Assembly (NCBI GenBank): GCA_020722645.1
Contig: DYKL01000071.1
Location: 1 to 12,354 of the forward strand
DNA length: 12,354 bases
DNA from: Acetofilamentum sp.
Lineage (GTDB): Bacteria; Bacteroidota; Bacteroidia; Bacteroidales; JAFGUD01
Reading direction: 5' to 3'
The stretch's first letter is position 1; each line of letters starts with the position of its first letter. The position numbers and the translations under genes are program-made. Shown piece after piece: positions 1 to 6,838 of this stretch. The notes beneath the pieces were generated by a model. It was not told the origin of the DNA. It saw only the letters and a program-made list of their open reading frames with translations, and made no database searches.

Positions 1-899
1 AATGAAAATAATTATAAACCAACAACTTACAAAATTATTTACACATGAAAAAAAGGTTATTGCAATTGATGCAGATATAACCAAAATTAAACAATTTGAA
101 GACCAAATAATTGAGCAAAACGAACAAATTAAGGCAAGTATAAGATATGCTTTGATAATCCAACAGGCAATTTTACCTCAAAAAGCAACAATTGACAATC
201 ATTTCGAAAATTTATTTTATTCCGACCAAAAGACATTGTTTCAGGCGATTTTTACTGGTTTACTCACATACCGAAGACCGATACGCATAATTCATATTGT
301 TTTGCTGCTACTGTTGATTGCACAGGACACGGAGTATCGGGTGCTTTTATGTCTATAATTTCAAGCCAGCTGTTAAGTGAAATTGTAATCGAAAAACACA
401 TTTATGAACCTAATGTAATTCTTGAAAATTTGCAAAACAATATTGTTAAAGCTCTTAAACAAAAAAATACTGACAATAAAGACGGAATGGATTTGTGCCT
501 TTGCAGAATTGAAAAGGTTTCTGATGGTAAAGCCGATATTACTTTTGCCGGTGCAAAAAGAGCTTTGTACTACTATTCAAACGAAACAAAATCAATAGCA
601 AAATTAGAAGCTAACAGATTTTCGATAGGTGGCATAAACTACAAAAAAATAAGAACATTTGATAATCAGCAGGTTATTCTTTCAAAAAATGATATAATTT
701 ATTTGTCATCAGACGGCTATGTTGACCAAAATAATGCAGAACGAAAACGATTCGGCACTTATTCTTTTATTACAATACTTACAATATTGCTGAAGAAAAA
801 ATGAGTAAACATATGGAAATCATTGAAAATGAACTTAAAAATTAGATGCAAAATGAATCGCAAAGAGATGATATTGTTATTCTGGGCTTGAAAATTTAA
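1..899 (+). pseudogene. Broken SpoIIE/PP2C-family protein phosphatase (3' part)
   Basis: This is the C-terminal part of a serine phosphatase of the SpoIIE/RsbU (PP2C-like) type, which in Bacteroidota usually follows PAS or other sensor domains and dephosphorylates anti-sigma-antagonist-like partners. Read across three lesions, it has a PAS/PAC-like end (AIDADIT), the helical linker NEQIKASIRYALIIQQAILP, the metal-site motif VSGDFYW and the motif DCTGHGVSGAFMS. It ends in the typical tail QRDDIVILGLKI. The frame moves by -1 near 228-231, where one A appears missing from an A run, and by -1 again near 783-784. An in-frame TAG lies at 843-845. The expected final stop is still present at 897-899. 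The upstream portion lies outside the window. Three separate lesions among intact neighbours favour a real pseudogene, but errors in A-rich runs could explain the two frameshifts. Confidence 0.85.
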
Positions 900-1519
900 G
901 GTATTTTCATATATTTGTGCGCTTGTATTGAAATACTCCACTTAGTGTTTTGTTTGACATATTCTACAATTAACGATGTCAGAATATGTCTGCGACTCCA
1001 TTCGGGCTGCAGAAATAGATAACAGCTTTTGCTTACTAATTCTGCATATTTTTCTGCCCATAAAAAATCTTCCTGTTCGTAAATTATCACTTTCAGTTCG
1101 TTTGCTAATGGAATTATTTCATCAGTCGGTGCGGCATTTTGTTTCGGCGAAAGGCAAATCCAGTCCCATTTGCCGGTCAATTGATGTGCTCCTGATGTTT
1201 CAATAAATGTTTTGATGTCTTTTTGTTTCATCAGATTACAAAGAGGATTCATATTGTACATCAGAGGTTCTCCGCCTGTTACAACTATTGTATCTGCTTT
1301 TGTTTTTGTTACATTTTCTGCTATCTCTTCAATGCTGATTAGTTTGTCTGTGTCTGCTTTCCAAGAGTATTTTGTATCGCACCAATGGCAACCAATATCA
1401 CAACCACCGATTCTAATAAAATAAGCTGCTTTCCCAAAATGAAATCCTTCGCCTTGTATTGTATAAAACTCATCTATTAATGGTAATTTATTTCCGCCTT
1501 CAAATATGTCTTTTGGCAT
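896..1519 (-). CDS. queE: 7-carboxy-7-deazaguanine synthase QueE (radical SAM)
   Basis: The product converts 6-carboxytetrahydropterin to 7-carboxy-7-deazaguanine, a step in making preQ0 and then queuosine for tRNA wobble positions. The 207-aa protein carries the cluster-binding motif CX3CX2C (Cys40, Cys44, Cys47, in GCDIGCHWCD), the SAM-contacting TGGEP at 81-85, and the start motif DEFYTIQGEGFHFG typical of QueE. It ends in the family-like tail IQAHKYMKIP, so it looks full length. It is the last gene of a minus-strand operon, starting 1 nt after the thpR stop. Its stop codon overlaps the stop of the convergent phosphatase pseudogene. No other queuosine genes are in the window, so the rest of the pathway must be elsewhere. 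The identification is strong because the cysteine motif, TGGEP and both termini agree. Confidence 0.93.
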   Translation of the reverse strand: MPKDIFEGGNKLPLIDEFYTIQGEGFHFGKAAYFIRIGGCDIGCHWCDTKYSWKADTDKLISIEEIAENVTKTKADTIVVTGGEPLMYNMNPLCNLMKQKDIKTFIETSGAHQLTGKWDWICLSPKQNAAPTDEIIPLANELKVIIYEQEDFLWAEKYAELVSKSCYLFLQPEWSRRHILTSLIVEYVKQNTKWSISIQAHKYMKIP

Positions 1520-1520
1520 T

Positions 1521-2081
1521 TTATTTTAATTTGAAAATTTCTATAGGTTTATAAACGACTACTGTAGAGCTTAAAATGCTTTCGTAATATATTATTTCAG
1601 AGACTTTTACTTTCTGAAAAATTGTTTTATTATATTTATTTTCAATTTTTTCAATAATTTCAGAATTTTCTGAAAATTTAATTCTGCCAATAGTTAAATG
1701 TGGGCTGAATTTGTCTTTGTCAGAATTTATGCCGATGTTTTTAAGATTTTGACTGATAAGATTTTGAAGCAAATTAAGATTTTCATTTTCCTCTACACCA
1801 AACCACAAAACACGAGGATTTTTTTTGCTTCCGAAAAAGCCAAATCCTTTAACAATAAAATCAAAATCTTTAAAATTATCGGTTACTGATTTCAAAATTT
1901 TTCTTACTTCTGTAATTTTTTCTTCTGTTGTATCTCCGATAAAAAAAAATGTAAGATGAATTTTTTGAGTGTTTACCCAATTGATTTTAAATGACTTTAA
2001 TGATTTTTTTAATTCATTTATGGCATCTGTAATTTCTTTTTCGGGGGTAATATTAATCGCTATAAATGTTCTTTTGTTCAT
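1521..2081 (-). CDS. thpR: RNA 2',3'-cyclic phosphodiesterase (2H family, ThpR/LigT)
   Basis: This is a 2H-phosphoesterase that opens 2',3'-cyclic phosphates on RNA ends. The two catalytic HxT motifs are present: His42-Leu-Thr (IHLTFFFIG) and His128-Leu-Thr (SPHLTIGR). They are spaced as expected in a protein of about 187 aa. The N-terminus RTFIAINI is the usual first strand. An upstream in-frame ATG at 2105 would add MTVLKLNK and overlap the preceding gene by 23 nt. The ATG at 2081 is chosen because it gives the family's normal N-terminus and lies 1 nt after the upstream stop. The gene is embedded between a lipoprotein gene and queE with 1-nt gaps, which implies co-transcription and probable translational coupling. 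Whether the biological substrate is tRNA-derived ends cannot be read from the sequence. Confidence 0.92.
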   Translation of the reverse strand: MNKRTFIAINITPEKEITDAINELKKSLKSFKINWVNTQKIHLTFFFIGDTTEEKITEVRKILKSVTDNFKDFDFIVKGFGFFGSKKNPRVLWFGVEENENLNLLQNLISQNLKNIGINSDKDKFSPHLTIGRIKFSENSEIIEKIENKYNKTIFQKVKVSEIIYYESILSSTVVVYKPIEIFKLK

Positions 2082-2082
2082 C

Positions 2083-2928
2083 TTATTCAATTTTAAAACT
2101 GTCAAAAATATTTGCGTTTATTTGCATTGTTGTATCAATAAATAAAATATTGACTTTCATTTTACCGATATCTTTGAATGTGCTTTTTACTTTGCCATAA
2201 GTATATGTTCCCAGATATGGAACAAAAACTGAGTCGTTTGCACTGAATTTTGTATCCATCGGAACAAGTTCAACCTGATTTTCGTTGAAAATTTTTAAAT
2301 CACCCGACCAGCTTAATGCTAAAATTTTTGTACCTAAAACGTTTATTATTGTGTAAAAAGTTGATAAATACTCGCTTGAAACACAGCAGGAACGACCGGG
2401 CATAAGTTTGTCTTCAATTTTTAAAAAACTTCCTTTTTCCAATGTATCAATCCATAAGTTAGGGTCATTTTCATCGTAATAAAAATAATACTGATTATCA
2501 ACATAATATACCAAAGGAGTTGCAGTCGGCTCATTGCTCAAAACGATAGCTCTTTGCATTCCTGTTCCTTTTTGCCACCATGTTAAAACATAATCGTTTT
2601 TTGATACAAGCTGACTATCGGGCAGTGGGATTACTAATGAGCTTGGTATATATACAGAATCTCCGAATTCTTCAAGTATATATTTATTGCCTTTTCTGTC
2701 TATGAATTTTCGGGGATAATATACAAATATCAGGTCTTCAAAACCATTTTTTTTTAGGCTGTCGCATACTATTTTGGTTGGAGATAGAACGTATTTGCCT
2801 ATTTCGTAGTCCGCATTATCGGTAATTGCATAAATAAGGCTGTCGTTGGATATTTCAGTAATCCCAGTTTCCTTTTCGTTACAAGCGATTACAAATAATA
2901 CAAATATTAAATAAATTAGCTTTTTCAA
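2083..2928 (-). CDS. Lipoprotein of unknown function
   Basis: The 281-aa product starts with a short signal peptide (MKKLIYLIFVLFVIAC) whose Cys16 fits a lipobox, so it is probably exported and lipid-anchored. I do not recognise the family. The mature part is rich in aromatic residues and beta strands. Two stretches resemble each other: SKNDYVLTWWQKGTGMQRAIV (about 108-128) and SANDSVFVPYLGTYTYGKVK (about 229-248). With the segment TKILALSWSGDLKIF between them, these recall small SH3/Tudor-like barrels, but this is only an impression. The gene leads the operon with thpR and queE and is divergent from another lipoprotein gene. The link with RNA and queuosine enzymes is probably only transcriptional, since this protein should be outside the cytoplasm. 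Confidence 0.75.
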   Translation of the reverse strand: MKKLIYLIFVLFVIACNEKETGITEISNDSLIYAITDNADYEIGKYVLSPTKIVCDSLKKNGFEDLIFVYYPRKFIDRKGNKYILEEFGDSVYIPSSLVIPLPDSQLVSKNDYVLTWWQKGTGMQRAIVLSNEPTATPLVYYVDNQYYFYYDENDPNLWIDTLEKGSFLKIEDKLMPGRSCCVSSEYLSTFYTIINVLGTKILALSWSGDLKIFNENQVELVPMDTKFSANDSVFVPYLGTYTYGKVKSTFKDIGKMKVNILFIDTTMQINANIFDSFKIE

Positions 2929-2954
2929 TCTTTTGTTTTCAGAATAAAATTATG

Positions 2955-2962
2955 CAAAATTA
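2955..2962 (-). promoter_or_regulatory. Possible -7 element of a Bacteroidota promoter
   Basis: On the minus strand this reads TAATTTTG, which matches the Bacteroidota -7 consensus TAnnTTTG. It is 26 nt upstream of the lipoprotein-thpR-queE operon. No convincing TTTG -33 box is seen at the usual spacing, so the call is weak in such AT-rich DNA. Confidence 0.3.
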
Positions 2963-3035
2963 AATAAAATCAGCAAATATTTGTTTAAGAATTATAAATT
3001 TTAAGATATATCTTTTATTTTTTTAGAAATTTTGT

Positions 3036-3043
3036 TATTTTTG
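3036..3043 (+). promoter_or_regulatory. Possible -7 element of a Bacteroidota promoter
   Basis: This reads TATTTTTG, matching TAnnTTTG, about 58 nt upstream of the small lipoprotein gene at 3102. The expected -33 position holds only TTTT rather than TTTG. It is plausible because a divergent gene pair needs promoters in this 170-nt gap, but chance matches are common here. Confidence 0.3.
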
Positions 3044-3101
3044 TAAAGTTTTTGCAAAAATTCTATTTTCAATAAATAATAACTTATAAAATATTATGCT
3101 A

Positions 3102-3614
3102 ATGAAAAAAATATCTTTTGTAATTTTAACGTTTAGCTTATTGATAATTTTTCAATCTTGCGAAAAAAAATCACCGGTTGAGTATAATGATTCAATAATT
3201 GAGCAACAGATAAATGTAGTTGACAAAATTGACGAACTCAAAAAGGCGATTGATAATTACAACGTCTTACCTGCTGATGTTGCAGTTTCTGAAATGGATG
3301 TTGCATACAACAAAACGCTTTTTCAGATAGACACTGCTATCATCTTTTTACAAACAATAGAAGATTTCAAAGGAGATAATTCCTTACGTCAGGGTGCCGA
3401 TGAGCTTTTCAAAACTTATAAATCTGTTGTAGAAACTGAATACAAAAGAATTATTGAACTATACAAATTACCTGATAATCTATTTACCGAAAAAGAAATA
3501 CTCGAATTAGATGAATTAGTTAAAACAAGTTCCAAAAAAATGAACGAAGCCTATGATAAATTTTTAAAAGTTCAGCAGGAATTTGCAAAAAACAACAAAT
3601 TAGCTTTGGAATAA
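3102..3614 (+). CDS. Small helical lipoprotein (LIC11966-like surface protein, tentative)
   Basis: The product is about 170 aa with a signal peptide and lipobox ending in FQSC (Cys20), followed by a mainly alpha-helical, charged mature domain. The pattern EYNDSIIEQQ, then DFKGDNSLRQGADELFKTYKSVVETEYKRIIEL, then a C-terminal helix ending QQEFAKNN, resembles small Bacteroidota lipoproteins annotated as LIC11966-type surface proteins. That match is from memory and not verified. The ATG at 3102 is preferred over the in-frame ATG at 3096 because it places MKK at the start of the signal peptide. It is the only intact plus-strand gene in the window. It is followed directly by the 29-bp repeat array and faces comEC. 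No catalytic motif is visible. Confidence 0.75.
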   Translation: MKKISFVILTFSLLIIFQSCEKKSPVEYNDSIIEQQINVVDKIDELKKAIDNYNVLPADVAVSEMDVAYNKTLFQIDTAIIFLQTIEDFKGDNSLRQGADELFKTYKSVVETEYKRIIELYKLPDNLFTEKEILELDELVKTSSKKMNEAYDKFLKVQQEFAKNNKLALE

Positions 3615-3710
3615 TCAATATTCAAAATTTGATTTACAAATTGCTTGCTTTTTTGGAATTGCAATCCGTATTTTCTTAATTCAATTTGGTCTTGGTTTAA
3701 AACTGTTGAA

Positions 3711-3734
3711 ATTTCAGGTTTGGGCACCTGAAAT
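3711..3734. repeat. Single hairpin: ATTTCAGGT / ACCTGAAAT, 6-nt loop
   Basis: A perfect 9-bp inverted repeat (3711-3719 and 3726-3734, loop TTGGGC) sits just left of the 29-bp array. Its arms TTTCAGGT and ACCTGAAA are the same as the stem arms of the 62-bp array at 10413-11019. It lies in the convergent gap after the small lipoprotein gene. It has no T run on either side, so it is not a classical intrinsic terminator. Confidence 0.7.
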
Positions 3735-4003
3735 GTCGGTGATAGAGGCTTTTGTCGGTGTCCGCACCGAATAGAGGCTTTTGTCGGTGTCCCCACCGAA
3801 AAGAGGCTTTTGTCGGTGTCCGCACCGAATAGAGGCTTTTGTCGGTGTCCGCACCGAATAGAGGCTTTTGTCGGTGTCCCCACCGAAAAGAGGCTTTTGT
3901 CGGTGTCCGCACCGAATAGAGGCTTTTGTCGGTGTCCGCACCGAATAGAGGCTTTTGTCGGTGTCCGCACCGAATAGAGGCTTTTGTCGGTGTCCCCACC
4001 GAC
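3735..4003. repeat. Tandem array of nine 29-bp hairpin units
   Basis: Nine head-to-tail units of exactly 29 bp run from 3743 to 4003, preceded by a cut-down unit at 3735-3742. The consensus runs TAGAGGCTTTTG, TCGGTG, TCCG, CACCGAA. Each unit contains a 6-bp stem TCGGTG / CACCGA with a 4-nt loop, TCCG in six units and TCCC in three (units 2, 5 and 9). Units 1-3 (3743-3829) and 4-6 (3830-3916) are identical, so an 87-bp higher-order block was duplicated. The array is about 55% GC in an AT-rich setting. It fills most of the 467-nt gap between two convergent genes (3615-4081); apart from the hairpins nothing else is seen in that gap. No spacers are present, so it is not CRISPR. All three minus frames stay open through it simply because the unit lacks stops. 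Confidence 0.95.
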
Positions 4004-4007
4004 AAAA
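3982..4007. repeat. Terminal unit with a perfect 11-bp hairpin
   Basis: The last 29-bp unit is extended by flanking ACAAAA so that the arms TTTTGTCGGTG (3982-3992) and CACCGACAAAA (3997-4007) pair perfectly around a TCCC loop. It is the strongest stem in the array. The T-rich side is 5' and the A-rich side 3' on both strands, the reverse of a rho-independent terminator. Confidence 0.75.
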
Positions 4008-4081
4008 TCAACTAGTTTAAACCAATACATTCAATTGATTTTATATTCGAATTGCAAATCCAAATTAGCTGTATAAAAAAT

Positions 4082-6196
4082 CTACAGTTTAAGTATTTCT
4101 TTTGTTTTAAAATCGACAGCAAAAGCTCCTTGCGTTGTAATATCGTAATAAGGAATGTTTAAATTTTCGCATTGCTCTTTCCATTTTTCTGTTCTCCAGT
4201 TTTTATTTGTGCCGTCAAATATAATTGTTTTAAAATCAAATAGATCAACGATAGGTTTAATGTCTGTATAGATATTTTGAGACAAAATTATGTAATCTAC
4301 ATTTTTTTTACGGTCTATTGTAAACTCCAACTGTTTGCTTTGATTCAGAATTAAAAAGCTTGTATTTCCAATTTTGAAAAAATTATTGTTAAATGCAAAA
4401 ACTTTGTTATCATATTTTGTGTTTTTTAAAGAATCTAAGTTGAAAAACAAAGGTTTTAATGATTTTTTTTCAACCCAGTATGGTTTAGAAATATAGTTAA
4501 ATGCCTTTTCGTCTTTTATTGTTATCGTATCGGTGAGAACATAATTGTTTTTCCCTGTTAAAATATTCAAAACAGGATATTTCTGCGTGTTGTAAACCAA
4601 GATTTCAGAACTTTTCTGAATATTATATTTTTTTATGATATTCAATGAAAGAAAAATAATAAGTGAAACCAAAAATGTATATAATAATTGTCTTTTATTG
4701 TACATCCAAAACATAACAAATGAAAGAATTACAATGTACAGGGTTATCGTTTGTGCTGGTGTTACAGATATGTTTTTTGATGTTGAATATGGTATTTTAT
4801 CAATCAATGTAACACCTCCTATCAGAATTTTCATAGAAAGTTTAAGCAAAAATGCAATAAAACCGTTTATAACAGGAATGAAAGATAAAATCATCAAGGC
4901 AACTGCTAAGTATAGAATTATACTTGATAAAGGTATAACCAAAATATTTGATATAAAAAAATAGTTCGGAAATTGATGGAAATAGAAAAAGCCAAAAGGC
5001 ATAGTTCCAATCTGAGCAGCAATTGAAACGCTTGTTAAAGCCCAAATCTGGTCAGGCAACCATCTTTTAAAAAACAGTAATTTATATATAAATGGCTGAA
5101 AATAGACTATTGCCAACACAGCCGAATAAGACAGCTGAAAACCTACCGATAAAATATCCAAGGGGTTTATAATCAGTAAAACAAAAGCAGACGCAAAAAT
5201 TGTATTAAAAGTTGATGAATTTTTGTTAATCATTTTTCCAATAACAACTAATGAAAACATAAGAGCAGACCGGTTTACAGATGGCGACAAACCTGCAATT
5301 CCAGCAAAAATCCATAAGCTGAATATAATAATTACTGATTTAATAATTTTAAGTTTACGATTTTTATCCATAAAATTCAGCAAAACATTCAGAATCATAA
5401 AAATAATACCGACGTGCAAACCCGAAACTGCTAAAATGTGCATTGCTCCTGTGTTTGCAAATTTATCGCGTGTTTCAATATCCACTTCATCTCTGTACCC
5501 CAATGTCAATGCTGATAATACAGCATATTCCTGATCCTGAATTCCGAAATACTGGTATATTTTCAGTAAATTTGACCGCAAATTTGTGGCAAAGTCTATA
5601 AAAAAGTTTGCCTGTTTCGCTTCTAAAAATGTAAAATCTCCATTTTTTGCATAAGCAGTTGTAAAGATACCTTTCTGCTGCATAAATGATTTGTAGTCAA
5701 ATTCTTTGGGGTTGCCCGGATTTTTAATCGGATTTAGATAAGAGTTTAACAAAATTCTGTCGCCGTATTTAAAAGCTTCTGAAATACTGTCTTTCTGGAA
5801 GTAAACCACCGCTTTTGTATCTGCTTTTTTCCATTCTACTGAATCCAGAAAGGCTTCTATTTTGACTACGCAATGTATTGTTTTTCTTTTTTCCTTCGGT
5901 GGTTCTACAATTACACCTTCGTAAACAATTTTTTTTGTTGAATCAATAATTGGTTCATCAGGTTTTTTATGATTTGTCAGATAAAATCCAAACAAAAACA
6001 TAAAAATGTAAATTGAAATACCGAAATTGTGTGGTTTTTGTGAGAAAAATTTCTTTTCAAAGAATAAAAAAATAAAAAGTATTATTAATAAAGCCGGAAA
6101 AATAAATTCTGAGTTAACTTCGAAAAAAACAGAAAATAAAATACCGGCTATAAAAGGCGGTGTAATAGCAATAAATGGATTTTTTACATATTCCAT
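4082..6196 (-). CDS. comEC: ComEC/Rec2-family competence membrane channel
   Basis: The product is a 704-aa polytopic inner-membrane protein of the ComEC/Rec2 family, which carries single-stranded DNA across the inner membrane during uptake. The N-terminus has two or three membrane segments (to about residue 73), then a soluble domain with NPGNPKEFDYKSFM (159-172) as in DUF4131-linked ComEC. The competence core starts with HILAVSGLHVG (253-263), followed by about eight hydrophobic segments to about residue 520. The remaining 180 residues are a soluble tail without the HxHxDH metallo-beta-lactamase motif, as is common in Bacteroidota. The gene starts 5 nt after the def stop, so it is likely in one transcript with cheR and def. 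It is followed by the 29-bp repeat array. No other competence genes are in the window. Confidence 0.92.
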   Translation of the reverse strand: MEYVKNPFIAITPPFIAGILFSVFFEVNSEFIFPALLIILFIFLFFEKKFFSQKPHNFGISIYIFMFLFGFYLTNHKKPDEPIIDSTKKIVYEGVIVEPPKEKRKTIHCVVKIEAFLDSVEWKKADTKAVVYFQKDSISEAFKYGDRILLNSYLNPIKNPGNPKEFDYKSFMQQKGIFTTAYAKNGDFTFLEAKQANFFIDFATNLRSNLLKIYQYFGIQDQEYAVLSALTLGYRDEVDIETRDKFANTGAMHILAVSGLHVGIIFMILNVLLNFMDKNRKLKIIKSVIIIFSLWIFAGIAGLSPSVNRSALMFSLVVIGKMINKNSSTFNTIFASAFVLLIINPLDILSVGFQLSYSAVLAIVYFQPFIYKLLFFKRWLPDQIWALTSVSIAAQIGTMPFGFFYFHQFPNYFFISNILVIPLSSIILYLAVALMILSFIPVINGFIAFLLKLSMKILIGGVTLIDKIPYSTSKNISVTPAQTITLYIVILSFVMFWMYNKRQLLYTFLVSLIIFLSLNIIKKYNIQKSSEILVYNTQKYPVLNILTGKNNYVLTDTITIKDEKAFNYISKPYWVEKKSLKPLFFNLDSLKNTKYDNKVFAFNNNFFKIGNTSFLILNQSKQLEFTIDRKKNVDYIILSQNIYTDIKPIVDLFDFKTIIFDGTNKNWRTEKWKEQCENLNIPYYDITTQGAFAVDFKTKEILKL

Positions 6197-6201
6197 AATA
6201 A

Positions 6202-6801
6202 CTATTCGCTAATATTTCTGACTAAAAGTTGTTCTCTTGTTTTTTTATCACCGAGAACTGTTTTGTAATCAGTAGTGAATCGTCCGTTTGCCATTGCTTT
6301 TAGTTTGTTTCGGATTAGTACCTTTTTTACTTTCGGCAATCTGTCTGTAAAAAGAATACCATAAGTGTGATCATATTCGTGTTGAAGAACTCTTGCCTGA
6401 AATCCTGTAAGTACCTCATCGTGAAACAGCATATTTTCATCATAATACTGAATGTGAACGGTATCGTGCCTCTGGATTTCTTCTCTTATTCCCGGTAAGC
6501 TTAGGCAACCTTCGTTCATTCCGATTTTTTCTCCGGAATATTCAACAATTTTGGCGTTGATAAAAGTTTTTTTAAAATCGGCTAATTCAGGGTGTTCTTT
6601 TTCAAGCGATGTTAAATCAATAACAAAAAGTTTAAGTGATTTGCCTATTTGCGGAGCGGCTAAACCAACTCCTTCTGAAACTTTCATTGTTTCATACATT
6701 TCCTGTATTAATTTTTCTAATTCCGGTGTTTTTTCAATGGGTAATTCTTCTCCTTCTTTCCTCAAAACATCAGTTCCGATAACATATATAGGGTAATTCA
6801 T
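6202..6801 (-). CDS. def: Peptide deformylase
   Basis: This metalloenzyme removes the formyl group from the initiator methionine of nascent proteins. All three family motifs are present: GVGLAAPQIG (44-53), EGCLSLP (97-103, with metal ligand Cys99) and QHEYDH (140-145, metal ligands His141 and His145, catalytic Glu142). The length of about 199 aa and the long insert after VIDL (SLEKEHPELADFKKTF) fit Bacteroidota deformylases. A TTG-started extension to 6807 is possible, but the ATG at 6801 gives the normal MNYPIYVIG start. The gene sits between cheR (37-nt gap) and comEC (5-nt gap) on the same strand. The final motif reads HEYDHTYG where HEYDHLxG is more usual, a minor variation next to the active site. 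Confidence 0.96.
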   Translation of the reverse strand: MNYPIYVIGTDVLRKEGEELPIEKTPELEKLIQEMYETMKVSEGVGLAAPQIGKSLKLFVIDLTSLEKEHPELADFKKTFINAKIVEYSGEKIGMNEGCLSLPGIREEIQRHDTVHIQYYDENMLFHDEVLTGFQARVLQHEYDHTYGILFTDRLPKVKKVLIRNKLKAMANGRFTTDYKTVLGDKKTREQLLVRNISE

Positions 6802-6838
6802 TGTCAAAAAAATTAAAAAAGAATAATTTGCAAAGATA

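Noticed and set aside
2082..2105. thpR starting at the in-frame ATG at 2105
   Set aside because: It would overlap the lipoprotein gene and add MTVLKLNK before the conserved first strand; the ATG at 2081 fits the family and the operon spacing.
3735..4003. CRISPR array, because of the 29-bp unit length
   Set aside because: Units are directly adjacent with no spacers, and no cas gene is present.
3572..4030. Three overlapping minus-strand frames of 75-152 codons through the 29-bp array, with repeated CGHRQKPLFGADTDKSLYS-like peptides
   Set aside because: They are open only because the 29-bp unit has no stop in any minus frame. All three frames are equally open, the longest runs antisense into the lipoprotein gene, and no ribosome binding site or non-repeat domain supports them.
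5223..5534. Plus-strand open frame of 103 codons inside comEC
   Set aside because: It is antisense to a conserved membrane core with clear ComEC motifs and has no recognisable domain; the same applies to the other frames opposite queE, def, cheR and the peptidase.
6802..6807. def starting at TTG at 6807
   Set aside because: The ATG at 6801 gives the conserved N-terminus and a more usual start codon.
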